Assembly (NCBI GenBank): GCA_963848495.1
Contig: CAWKDV010000004.1
Coordinates: 992,001 to 1,056,000, forward strand
Origin: JAICJR01 sp963848495
GTDB lineage: Bacteria; Actinomycetota; Thermoleophilia; Solirubrobacterales; Thermoleophilaceae
Reading direction: 5' to 3'
Length of the DNA stretch: 64,000 bases
Positions 50,075 to 58,556 of this stretch are shown piece after piece (position 1 is the stretch's first letter; every line of letters starts with the position of its first letter). The notes under the pieces were generated by a model. That model searched no databases. It worked only from the letters and a program-made list of their open reading frames with translations, and was not told the DNA's origin. Position numbers and translations under genes: made by a program.

Positions 50075-50576
50075 GCGGGGGCGGCACCTCGACCCGGAAT
50101 CCCTCGGGGACCACCTCGACCGCCTCTACCGCGCAGCCTGGGGCCTGTGCGGCTCGCGGGAGGAGGCTGAGGACCTCGTGCAGGACACCTACGCGCGCGT
50201 GCTCGCCAAGCCGCGCTTCCTGCGCCGCGACGACGACCTCGGCTACCTCCTGCGCGTCCTGCATAACACCTTCGTGAGCGGACTGCGCAGGACGAGCCGC
50301 CGCCCGCGCACGGTGGAGCTGGTCGAGGACCGTCCCGACCCGCGCTCCGACGCCGGCGACCTGCACGTCGAGAGCCGCGACCTGCTCGCGGTCGTGGCGG
50401 GGCTGGCGGCCGAGTACCGCGACGTGCTCGCAGCCGTGGATCTCGCCGGACTCTCTTACAAGGAAGCCGGGAAGGCACTCGGCATCCCGGAGGGGACGGT
50501 GATGAGCCGGCTGTTCCGCGCTCGGCAGAGGGTGATGGCGGCGATGAACCCGCAGCCCGCAGTGCCGCAGGAATAG
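50058..50576 (+). CDS. ECF (sigma-70 family) RNA polymerase sigma factor
   Basis: A 172-residue ECF sigma factor. Region 2 has LYRAAWGLCGSREEAEDLVQ, then DTYARVLAKP. Region 4 has LAAEYRDVLAAVDLAGLSYK with EAGKALGIPEGTVMSRLFRA as the helix-turn-helix. GTG 50058 lies inside the end of the preceding gene, behind GGAAGGG. It likely activates the large secreted-protein gene 66 bases downstream (inference from order). Confidence 0.9.
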   Translation: MSSRSERGRHLDPESLGDHLDRLYRAAWGLCGSREEAEDLVQDTYARVLAKPRFLRRDDDLGYLLRVLHNTFVSGLRRTSRRPRTVELVEDRPDPRSDAGDLHVESRDLLAVVAGLAAEYRDVLAAVDLAGLSYKEAGKALGIPEGTVMSRLFRARQRVMAAMNPQPAVPQE

Positions 50577-50642
50577 ATCCGCGCGGTTGGCGTCCTTGCT
50601 CCCGACAGGGACTCGCACACCAACCCAAAGGAGCCAGCACAG

Positions 50643-52886
50643 ATGCCACGCAGCAGACGGATCGCACTCACCGGCGCCGTCGCCTCCCTCCTCATCAGCG
50701 GCACTGCGGTCGCCGCGTTCCAGCAGCTTCCGCCCGGCGACCAGGTGAACAACGACGCGGCGGCCGGCATCGATCCCGCCAAGCCGGTCAACCTCGACGA
50801 CCCGGCCAACGCCGACGTCGTCGGCGGGGCGCTGGCGGCCGGCGGCAAGAACGTGCCGTGGGCCGTGTTCCGCCAGACGACGAGCGGGAAGGACCAGATC
50901 TTCTCGCGCTCGTTCGCCAATGGAAAGTGGACCACGCGCGGCCACGGGACCGTGGGCGGTCGCTCGAGCGGCTCCCCTACCTTCCTGGGGTCGCTCAACT
51001 TCGACCAGGGCCAGGACGGCGAGGCTCCGGCGATCGACTTCGCCGGGGCGGGCCGCACCGTGCCCTGGGCGACCTGGTACGAGGACACGAGCGGCGCCGG
51101 CTTCGGCGCGAAGAACATCTTCGCCAGCCGTTTCGACGTCGCTCAGGACAAGTGGGTCTTCGCCGGCCAGGGCCGCGGCACCGGCGGCAGCGGCCCGCAG
51201 GTCCCGTCGCTGAACATCCACACGAACAAGGACGCGGAGAACCCGTCGGTGGCCGGCGGCTCCGTGGCCGATCCGACCAAGCCGGGCCCGTGGATCACCT
51301 GGCAGGAGCAGGACTCCGCAACCGATCAGATCTTCGTCACGAAGCCGATCGGCCCGGGCACCACCGTCTGCCCGACGGGCACCAAGCCGGCAGGCGGTGC
51401 CCCGATCGGCGGCTTCTGCTTCCAGCAGACCGGCGTCGAGCGCGTGAACGGGAACGCCGACCCGAGCCTCAACGTCGACACCACCCGTAACGGCATCGAG
51501 CCCGACATCGCCTTCACCGGCACTCAGGACAAGGTGCCGTGGGTCGTCTGGTACGAGACCGACAAGGGTGCGCTCGGCAACGACAACGAGCAGGTGTTCG
51601 CGGCCAAGGGCGTCGATCCGACCAACCCGGCGAACCCGGCTCACAGCGGGACGGCTGACGGCGGCATCGAGTGGGACGCGGTCGGCGGCAACGGCGGCAG
51701 CGGCTTGCTCGACACGAGCGGCGCACACGCCGGCGCGTGCATGACCGACCTGGCGCACGAGCAGTCCTGCACCCTCAACAAGGACCCGAAGGCCGACGCC
51801 GAGGACCCGCGCGTGGCGTCGGGGACGATGACCCCCGGCGCGGCCACTTCACCGTGGGTCGTCTGGGACGAGGGCGTGGCGAACTCGAACGACAACAAGG
51901 TGTTCGCGTCCCGCCTCGTGAACGGCCAGTTCAAGCTGGCGAACGGCGGCCAGCCGATCGGCAGCGGCGAGCGTCCCGACATCACGTTCTCCGGCAACAC
52001 GCCCTACGTGAGCTGGCACCGCGACGGCAAGGCGGTCTACGGCCACTTCGTCACCCCGGACCAGTTCGTCAAGGACAACGGCCCCGTGGGCTCGAACGTG
52101 TCCGCCGAGGTGCGGGCCCCGATCTCGTCCTCCTGCACCGCCAACCCGTTCAACCAGGACGGCATGGTTTGTCAGGGCGGTGCGATCGGCACGCCGTTCT
52201 TCCTGTTCAGCGACGGCGACGCGGCGCACGCGAAGCTGTTCGCCAACGCCTACCAGACGGACGCGCCGGTCACCGGCGGCTCGTCAAGCGTGACGGGCTC
52301 CGGCGCCACTGTGAGCGGCACCGTGAACCCGCAGGGCGGACCCGTGACCGCGCAGTTCCAGTTCGGCACCAGCACCGCCTACGGTCAGTCGACCGCCGCG
52401 CAGAAGCTCGGCCCGGCGGGCTCGGCAGTGCCGTTCTCGGCCGCGCTGAGCGGACTCCCCGCGAACACGACGATCCACTACCGAGCGGTGGCGAACACCG
52501 ACTTCGGGCAGGTCGTGGGAGCGGACCAGACGCTGCACACCGGGGCGGCCGGTAGCGCCGCTCCGCAGTTGAAGCTGAAGCTCGCCAAGCTCCACCTCGG
52601 CGCGCTGGTGCGCAGCGGCAAGATGAAGGTCAAGATCACGGCGAACGAGGCGTCGAAGGTTCGCCTCAGCCTCTCCATCAGGACGAAGCACACGGTGGTG
52701 CTCGGCGCGAGCCGCACCGTGACCTTCCGGTCGAGCGGCACCAAGACCGTGACGATTCTGCTCACGAAGAAGGGCAAGTCGACCCTGCGTCACCTGCGCA
52801 GGGCGAGGCTCACGATCACCGAACGCGCCACCGACCTGGCCGGCAGCACGCAGATCACCAAGGTGAGCACAACGCTGACGCGCTAG
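50643..52886 (+). CDS. Large secreted protein with repeated propeller-like segments
   Basis: A 747-residue exported protein: signal peptide RRIALTGAVASLLISGTAVA, then repeats of the pattern VPWAVF/VPWATWYED, ITWQEQDSATDQIF, VPWVVWYETDKG, SPWVVWDEGVANSND (blades of a likely sialidase-like propeller). An Fn3-like domain (~545-640: GSGATVSGTVNPQGGPVTAQ, IHYRAVANTDFG) and a C-terminal beta domain rich in K/R follow. Paired cysteines suggest disulfides. ATG 50643 has AAAGGAG. Function unknown; a surface or adhesion role is possible. Confidence 0.75.
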   Translation: MPRSRRIALTGAVASLLISGTAVAAFQQLPPGDQVNNDAAAGIDPAKPVNLDDPANADVVGGALAAGGKNVPWAVFRQTTSGKDQIFSRSFANGKWTTRGHGTVGGRSSGSPTFLGSLNFDQGQDGEAPAIDFAGAGRTVPWATWYEDTSGAGFGAKNIFASRFDVAQDKWVFAGQGRGTGGSGPQVPSLNIHTNKDAENPSVAGGSVADPTKPGPWITWQEQDSATDQIFVTKPIGPGTTVCPTGTKPAGGAPIGGFCFQQTGVERVNGNADPSLNVDTTRNGIEPDIAFTGTQDKVPWVVWYETDKGALGNDNEQVFAAKGVDPTNPANPAHSGTADGGIEWDAVGGNGGSGLLDTSGAHAGACMTDLAHEQSCTLNKDPKADAEDPRVASGTMTPGAATSPWVVWDEGVANSNDNKVFASRLVNGQFKLANGGQPIGSGERPDITFSGNTPYVSWHRDGKAVYGHFVTPDQFVKDNGPVGSNVSAEVRAPISSSCTANPFNQDGMVCQGGAIGTPFFLFSDGDAAHAKLFANAYQTDAPVTGGSSSVTGSGATVSGTVNPQGGPVTAQFQFGTSTAYGQSTAAQKLGPAGSAVPFSAALSGLPANTTIHYRAVANTDFGQVVGADQTLHTGAAGSAAPQLKLKLAKLHLGALVRSGKMKVKITANEASKVRLSLSIRTKHTVVLGASRTVTFRSSGTKTVTILLTKKGKSTLRHLRRARLTITERATDLAGSTQITKVSTTLTR

Positions 52887-52911
52887 CGCGTCAGGGGTTC
52901 AGTCGCCTGAG

Positions 52912-52941
52912 CGGGCGGGCGGTCGAAAGGCCGCCCGCCCG
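52912..52941 (+). terminator. Strong GC hairpin after the secreted-protein gene
   Basis: CGGGCGGGCGG-TCGAAAGG-CCGCCCGCCCG, a perfect 11-bp stem with 8-base loop, 26 bases after the stop and 7 bases before the end of the opposing gene. No T tract follows. Confidence 0.6.
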
Positions 52942-52947
52942 TGACGT

Positions 52948-53304
52948 TCAGAGCGCCTGGCGCAGCAGGTCCAGCATCAGGACGACCGCTGCGACGAACA
53001 CGAAGCTCACCACGGCGAACTTGAGGACCAGGCGCCCGACGTAACGGCGGAGCCAGGTGGCCGCGAGCAGGTGGGCGGCTTGCAGGCGGGCCGTGGCTGG
53101 CAGACCGCGCTGGCGGATCAACGCCGACGTGACGCGCCTCTCCCAGGCGACAGTCATCCGAGTCGCCTCCCGGCGCGCGGCCACGCGGTACCAGGGCAGG
53201 CGGCGCCGCCGGCGGCGCCAGTAGGCCAGCGCCTCGTTCCCCTCACGGAGATCCGGCGGCGCGGTGAGCCGCGCGAGAAGGGCGTCGTCGCCAGCGGTCC
53301 TCAT
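52948..53304 (-). CDS. Small tail-anchored hypothetical protein
   Basis: 118 residues from ATG 53304. It is basic and helical (EALAYWRRRRRRLPWYRVAA, TARLQAAHLLAATWLRRYV) with one C-terminal membrane helix (LKFAVVSFVFVAAVVLMLDL). No family is recognised. The open frame beyond 53304 belongs to other genes. Confidence 0.6.
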   Translation of the reverse strand: MRTAGDDALLARLTAPPDLREGNEALAYWRRRRRRLPWYRVAARREATRMTVAWERRVTSALIRQRGLPATARLQAAHLLAATWLRRYVGRLVLKFAVVSFVFVAAVVLMLDLLRQAL

Positions 53305-53336
53305 GCAAGCGGATTGTGGCAGACGCCCGCGGCGCC

Positions 53337-54092
53337 TCAGCCCAGGATCAGCTCGGCAGTCTCGAGCGGCACGTCGAGCTGCGGGCAGTGGCCGACGCCG
53401 TCGAGCTCGACCCAGTCCGCGTGCGGCAGCCACTCCGTGCGGTAGCGGGAGGCGGCCGAGGGCCAGGGCAGCAGCTCGTCGGCGGTGCCCCAGACGATGC
53501 GCACGGGGCGGTCGATCGCCGCCGCGTCGAGCTCCCAGCTCGCGTCGGCGGCGTAGGCGGCGAGCTCTGCCGCGGCCTCGCAGCGGGCGACGCCGAGGAG
53601 CTGGTGCTCCAGCAGCTCCACCGGGATGTGCTCGTACTCCACGGTGATGTAGCGGGTCGCGCGGCGCCGGCCCTCCGGCGTGCTGAGCAACGCCGCGGCG
53701 TGCGGCGCTGCCGCCTTGGCCTGCTCGTGGATCGCCAGTTGGAGGCGAAGCAGGTCGCGGTACAAGCCGTCGTCGCGCGCGCAGCCGCCGGCGGGCGCGA
53801 GCGCCACGACGCTACGCGCCCGCCCGCGCGCCGCGAGCTGGAGGGCGACCCAGCCGCCGAGCGAGTTGCCCACGAGATGCGCCGTGTCGAATCCGGCGGC
53901 GTCCATCGCGCGCTCGACCGCATCGGCCAGCGTGCGATCCCCCAGCGGCCGCTCGATCGGCGGCCCGCCGGCGTGACCCGCAAGCGTCGGCGCCAGCACC
54001 TCGTGGTTCCGGCGAAGCCGCGGCAGCACGAGCTCCCACGTCCGCGCGGTGTCCATGAAGCCGTGCAGGCAGACCAGCGGGGTGAGCGTCAA
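53337..54092 (-). CDS. Alpha/beta hydrolase
   Basis: A 251-residue alpha/beta-hydrolase fold enzyme. Oxyanion region CLHGFMDTARTW, nucleophile Ser in GNSLGGW, acid Asp in WGTADELLPW and base His in GVGHCPQLD complete the triad. TTG 54092 overlaps the CDF stop (TTGA). The same frame stays open for more than 3 kb upstream, but that is antisense to three real genes. Substrate unknown. Confidence 0.85.
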   Translation of the reverse strand: MTLTPLVCLHGFMDTARTWELVLPRLRRNHEVLAPTLAGHAGGPPIERPLGDRTLADAVERAMDAAGFDTAHLVGNSLGGWVALQLAARGRARSVVALAPAGGCARDDGLYRDLLRLQLAIHEQAKAAAPHAAALLSTPEGRRRATRYITVEYEHIPVELLEHQLLGVARCEAAAELAAYAADASWELDAAAIDRPVRIVWGTADELLPWPSAASRYRTEWLPHADWVELDGVGHCPQLDVPLETAELILG

Positions 54093-55012
54093 TTCAGCGG
54101 CAGCTCGTCGCGGTCGAGCTTCGTGTCCGCGAACGACCTCGGGTCCTCGACCGGCTCGAGGTGGGTGAACACCGTGGCGAGGGGGAGCGACCCCCTCAGC
54201 TCGTCCTCGACCTGCTCGGCGAAGTCGTGGCCGCGCTGCACCGACCAGTCGCCCGGCACGAGCACGTGCACGGAGACGAACGCGCGCCGCCCCGCCCGCC
54301 GCGTGCGCAGCGCGTGGAAGCGCACCTCGCCGCCCGAGAAGCGGTCGAGCACCTCCTTCACAGCGGCGAGCTGCTCGTCCGGCAGCGCCCGGTCCATCAG
54401 CCCGCCGGTGAAGCCGCGCAGCAGCGACACGCCGGTGGCCACGACGTTGCCCGCGACGATCAGGGCGATGATCGGGTCGAGCCGGTCCCAGCCGCTGATC
54501 GCCACGCCGGCGATGCCGACGATGACCCCCACCGAGGTCCAGACGTCGGTCATCAGATGCCGGCCGTCCGACTCGAGCGCGAGCGAGCGGTGACGGCGGC
54601 CCTCGCGGATCAGGACCCGCGCCACGGCGAAGTTGATCACCGACGCCACGGCGGACACCGCCAGGCCCACCCCGACGTGGCTCAGACCATGTGGGTGGAT
54701 GAGGCGGTTGATCGCCGACACGGCGATGCCGCCGGCGGCGACCACGATCAGCGCGCCCTCGACGCCCGCCGACAGGTAGTCGGCCTTCTCGTGCCCGTAG
54801 GCGTGCTCCTCGTCCGGCGGTCGCGCCGCCCAGCGCACGACGACGAGCGCGAACGACGCGGCCACGAGGTTCACCACCGACTCGGCCGCGTCGGACAGCA
54901 GTCCGACCGAGCCCGTGATGCGCCACGCCACGGTCTTCAGCGTGATCGTGGCGACCGCGGCGGCGATCGACAGCCACACGAGCCGCGTCAGCCTGTCGCG
55001 GACGGCGACCAT
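54089..55012 (-). CDS. Cation diffusion facilitator (CDF) metal transporter
   Basis: A 307-residue CDF exporter with six helices. Metal sites: SDAAESVVN (helix 2; S-D-x3-E in place of the usual H/D-x3-D), HAYGHEKADYLSA loop, and ESDGRHLMTDVWTSVGV (helix 5, H-x3-D). The cytosolic C-terminal ferredoxin-like domain has VHVLVPGDWSVQRGHDFAEQ. It likely exports Zn, Fe or Mn; the non-standard helix-2 residue affects selectivity. ATG 55012 has GGAGAGG upstream; GTG 55030 is an alternative. Confidence 0.88.
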   Translation of the reverse strand: MVAVRDRLTRLVWLSIAAAVATITLKTVAWRITGSVGLLSDAAESVVNLVAASFALVVVRWAARPPDEEHAYGHEKADYLSAGVEGALIVVAAGGIAVSAINRLIHPHGLSHVGVGLAVSAVASVINFAVARVLIREGRRHRSLALESDGRHLMTDVWTSVGVIVGIAGVAISGWDRLDPIIALIVAGNVVATGVSLLRGFTGGLMDRALPDEQLAAVKEVLDRFSGGEVRFHALRTRRAGRRAFVSVHVLVPGDWSVQRGHDFAEQVEDELRGSLPLATVFTHLEPVEDPRSFADTKLDRDELPLN

Positions 55013-55060
55013 GGGCGCTGACCTCTCCACCCCGTAGATGCTCGCAGCCGGGCGCGGGCG

Positions 55061-56113
55061 CTAGCCGCGGTAGGTGTTCAGGATCGCCTGAACCGCGCCG
55101 GTGAGCACCCCCTTGGGCTGGCCCTCTTGCTGCACGACGCCGAAATAGGCCTCCCGGTCGCTGGTGCTGCCGCTCGGCCGGCCGTCGACCTGGGAGAAGA
55201 TCAGCACCTCGGCGAGCTGACGCCCGAACGTCGAGCGCATGTCGGCGATCGCGCCGCGCAGCAGAACGGCTGCCTGCTGGTAGGTGAGGCACTTGGGCCA
55301 GCCGTAGTTGTCGTCGAGGCAGCGGCCGTTGTCGGTGGCGATGCCGAACTCGGTGACGAAGATGGGCAGGTCCTCGCCGCCGTGGGCGCCCACGCCCACC
55401 AGCAGCCGGCGGATCCTGTGCTTGTAGTCCGGGCCGTAGGGATGCTCGATCCAGCCGGCCACGCGGCTGTTCAGATCGGGCACCGCGCGGTACATGGCGT
55501 CGTCCCAGGCCGGGTCGCCGGAGTCGTCGGCGATCGCCAGCAGGCCGACGCGCGGATTGCCCTGGGGGCTGTCGATCGCCTCCTGCGACTCCTTGAAGCG
55601 CTCGGCGTACTGCGTGGCGCGCGCGGCCCAGTCCGGGCAGCCCGGACCGCAGCCGTCGTACTGGTCGCCGAGGCTCGTCTCGTTGCCGAACTCGATGTTG
55701 CGCACCGCCAGCCGGCCGTCCGAGCGGCCGCGCCAGAAGCTGCCGCCGGGCCCGAAGGCGTGAGCCCAGGCGGCCAGCTTGGCGGCGCCGCCGTCGCCCG
55801 GCATCGTTCCGACGAAGCTGGCGAGCAGCTGCACACGCTCGCCGTGGGCGGCCAGGGCGGCGATCGTCGGGGCGATCTCGGACACCGGCGTGCCGATGTC
55901 GAACTCGACCCTGACCACGGCGGGCCGCAGATCCGAGCCAATCTGCGCCTCCCGCGCGGGGGCGGCGCCCGCGCTCATCCCGACGGTGAACCCGGTCGCC
56001 GGCAGCCGCGGCGCCGCCGCCAGGTCGGTGGTCGCCGGCCCCGAGCCAGCCGAGCAGCCCCCGACCGCCACCGCCGCGACCAGCGCAACAAGGGCTGAAC
56101 GGGCACGCCACAT
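55061..56113 (-). CDS. Lipoprotein with glycoside-hydrolase-like TIM barrel
   Basis: A 350-residue lipoprotein: signal ALVALVAAVAVGGC with lipobox VGGC. The mature part resembles GH39/GH5-type barrels: NIEFGNETS carries the acid/base Asn-Glu position and PIFVTEFGIATD the nucleophile Glu. WIEHPYGPDYKHRIR and CLTYQQAAVLLRGAI are additional family-like stretches. It is probably an exported glycan-active enzyme, but the residues are assigned by pattern only. Confidence 0.7.
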   Translation of the reverse strand: MWRARSALVALVAAVAVGGCSAGSGPATTDLAAAPRLPATGFTVGMSAGAAPAREAQIGSDLRPAVVRVEFDIGTPVSEIAPTIAALAAHGERVQLLASFVGTMPGDGGAAKLAAWAHAFGPGGSFWRGRSDGRLAVRNIEFGNETSLGDQYDGCGPGCPDWAARATQYAERFKESQEAIDSPQGNPRVGLLAIADDSGDPAWDDAMYRAVPDLNSRVAGWIEHPYGPDYKHRIRRLLVGVGAHGGEDLPIFVTEFGIATDNGRCLDDNYGWPKCLTYQQAAVLLRGAIADMRSTFGRQLAEVLIFSQVDGRPSGSTSDREAYFGVVQQEGQPKGVLTGAVQAILNTYRG

Positions 56114-56186
56114 CGCAATCGATGCTGGCACAAGGGTGCGCAATTGGCGTGAATTCGCGGCGGTTTCGGCCGAACACCTGGACTGG

Positions 56187-58556
56187 ATGGATCTTCGCTT
56201 GTCCCAGACTCGACTCCGCAAGCCTGTCGGCGCCCCTTCGGCGCGGATGATCAGGCTCGTCGGAACCTTCGTGGTCATCGCCACGATCGCCACCGCCGGG
56301 CTGCTCGTCTACCTGCTCCAGCCGCGCGTCGGCCCGGTCCTCGCCTTGGCGGTGGCGGTGGCATACATCCTGCTCGCCGCCCCGGTGGCACCGCTCGCCA
56401 TGCGCTTCGACGAGATCCGCGACCGGCGCGAGAGCCTTCGCTTCGTCCAGGGCTTCGAGGACGCGGCCATCGGCATGGCGATCCTCACGCCGGAGCTCGA
56501 GCTCACGCGCGTGAACGACACGCTCGCGCGGATGCTCGGCCGGCCGATCGAAGACGTGCAGGGCCATTGCATCCTCGAGTTCACGCACCCGGACGACGTG
56601 ACGCTGAGCCAGAAAGCGGTGGACGGCGTCGAGGGCGGCGAGCAGACCTCCTTCGTCAAGCGCTACCTGCGGCCCGACCAGACGATCGTGGACGCGACGG
56701 TGGAGACGGTCTTCGTGCGGCCAGACCGCGGCGAGCCCTACTTCTTCTCCCAGCTCATGGACGTCACCGAGCAGCGCCGCGCCGAACTGCAGAAGGCCGC
56801 GATCGCCGAGCTCGGCCGGCGGGCGCTCCGCTGGAGCGACGCGATGACGACGATGAACGAGGCGCTCGAGATCGCCCAGCGCATCCTCGACGCCGACAGC
56901 TGCGCGGTGACCCGCATGAAGCCCGACGGCGACTTCCGCGTCGTGGCCGGGACCGGCGACATCCCCGGCCCGTACGAGGTGCTCAAGGGCAGCGCGTCGC
57001 AGAGCGGCTACACGCTCGCCGAGGACGCGCCGGTGGTCTGCAACGACCTGCTCGCCGAGGAACGCTTCCTGGTGCCCACATTCACGCTCGAGAGCAAGAT
57101 GCGCCGCTCGATCAGCGTGCCTGTGCCGGAGCGCGGCGGCGCTCGCCATGTGCTGCTCGTGCACGCCCACGAGGGCCCGCGCGCGTTCGGCGTCGCCGAC
57201 GTGCGCTTCGTGGAGGCGCTGGCCAACGTGATCGGTGGAGCGGTCGACCGCTCCGCAGCCGAGGACGAGCTGCGCCGGCGCGCGCTCGCCGACCCGCTTA
57301 CCGGCCTCGCCAACCGCGCCCTCCTCATGAGCCAGCTCGAGCGCGAGCTGCGGCACGCCGTGCGCATGCACACCCGCGTCTGCATCCTCATGCTCGACCT
57401 CGACCGCTTCAAATTCGTCAACGACACGCTCGGCCACGAGATGGGCGACGCGCTGCTGCGCCAGGTGGCCGGCCGCCTCACCGCCTGCGTGCGCGAGGAG
57501 GACCTGGTGGCGCGCGTCGGCGGTGACGAGTTCGTCGTCATCTCCACGCGCATGGACAGCGAGCGCGCGGTGGCCGAGGTCGGCCAGCGGATCGTGGAGA
57601 CGCTGTCCAAGCCGTTCGAGGTGTCCGGTCACGAGGTGGTGACCAGCGCCAGCGTCGGCGTGGCGGTGGCCGAGACCGGCGAGGAGTCCGCGAGCGACCT
57701 CGTCCGCGACGCCGACTCTGCGATGTACCGCGCCAAGGAGATGGGCGGCGGGCGCCTCGAGCTGTTCGACCTGGGTCTGCGCGAGCGGCTGCTCGAGCGG
57801 GCCTCGATCGAGCACGACCTGCGCCATGCGCTCGAGCGCGACGAGCTCGAGCTCCACTACCAGCCGCTCGTCGACCTGACCAGCGCCCGCACGGTCGGCT
57901 TCGAGGCGCTCCTGCGCTGGCGTCACCCCGAGCGCGGGCTGGTGCCGCCGAACGACTTCATCTCGATCGCCGAGGAGACCGGCCTGATCATCCCGATCGG
58001 CAGCTGGGTCCTGCGCGCGGCCTGCGCGCAGCTCGCGCGCTGGGAGGAGCCGGTGTACCTGTCCGCCAACCTGTCCGCGCTCCAGGTGGTGCCCGATCTG
58101 GTGGACGAGGTCGAGGGACTGCTCGAGCGCTACATGCTGCGGCCGGGCCGGCTCGTGCTCGAGATCACCGAGAGCCTCGTGCTCGATCCGCTGACCAAGC
58201 CCACTGTGGCGCGGCTGCGGGCGCTGGGTGTGCAGGTGGCGCTCGACGACTTCGGCACCGGCTACTCGTCGCTCGGCTCGCTCCAGCGCTTCCCGCTCGA
58301 CGTGGTGAAGCTCGACCGCGAGCTGATCAAGTCGCTCGAGGAGGAGTCGGGCAGCGCCGTGCTCGCCGCCGCGGTGGAGCTCGGCCGGGCGCTCGGCCTA
58401 AACGTCGTGGCGGAGGGGATCGAGACCCAGGTCCAGCTCGCCAAGGTGCGTGAGCTCGGGTGCGACCTCGGCCAGGGCTTCCTGTTCGCCAAGCCGCTGC
58501 CGCTCCAAGAGGCCGATCTCTTCCTGCGCGGCCTGGACGCCGAGGACGCCGCCTAG
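56187..58556 (+). CDS. c-di-GMP regulator: TM-PAS-GAF-GGDEF-EAL
   Basis: A 789-residue protein. Two helices (~24-70) are followed by a PAS domain (~88-200), GAF domain (~215-365), and GGDEF domain with intact GGDEF (445-449) and LDRFKFVNDTLGH. The EAL domain has EALLRW (573-578), ITESLVLD, DDFGTGYSSL, KLDRELI and EGIET. Both catalytic halves look active, so it may be bifunctional (synthesis and hydrolysis) or allosterically controlled. Its stop overlaps the opposing stop at CTAG. An HD-GYP gene lies 4 kb away. Confidence 0.93.
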   Translation: MDLRLSQTRLRKPVGAPSARMIRLVGTFVVIATIATAGLLVYLLQPRVGPVLALAVAVAYILLAAPVAPLAMRFDEIRDRRESLRFVQGFEDAAIGMAILTPELELTRVNDTLARMLGRPIEDVQGHCILEFTHPDDVTLSQKAVDGVEGGEQTSFVKRYLRPDQTIVDATVETVFVRPDRGEPYFFSQLMDVTEQRRAELQKAAIAELGRRALRWSDAMTTMNEALEIAQRILDADSCAVTRMKPDGDFRVVAGTGDIPGPYEVLKGSASQSGYTLAEDAPVVCNDLLAEERFLVPTFTLESKMRRSISVPVPERGGARHVLLVHAHEGPRAFGVADVRFVEALANVIGGAVDRSAAEDELRRRALADPLTGLANRALLMSQLERELRHAVRMHTRVCILMLDLDRFKFVNDTLGHEMGDALLRQVAGRLTACVREEDLVARVGGDEFVVISTRMDSERAVAEVGQRIVETLSKPFEVSGHEVVTSASVGVAVAETGEESASDLVRDADSAMYRAKEMGGGRLELFDLGLRERLLERASIEHDLRHALERDELELHYQPLVDLTSARTVGFEALLRWRHPERGLVPPNDFISIAEETGLIIPIGSWVLRAACAQLARWEEPVYLSANLSALQVVPDLVDEVEGLLERYMLRPGRLVLEITESLVLDPLTKPTVARLRALGVQVALDDFGTGYSSLGSLQRFPLDVVKLDRELIKSLEEESGSAVLAAAVELGRALGLNVVAEGIETQVQLAKVRELGCDLGQGFLFAKPLPLQEADLFLRGLDAEDAA

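Noticed and set aside
53337..57926. A 1529-codon open frame on the minus strand
   Set aside because: Only its last 251 codons are a real hydrolase; the remainder is antisense to the CDF, glycosidase and GGDEF-EAL genes and has low-complexity translation typical of GC-rich antisense frames.
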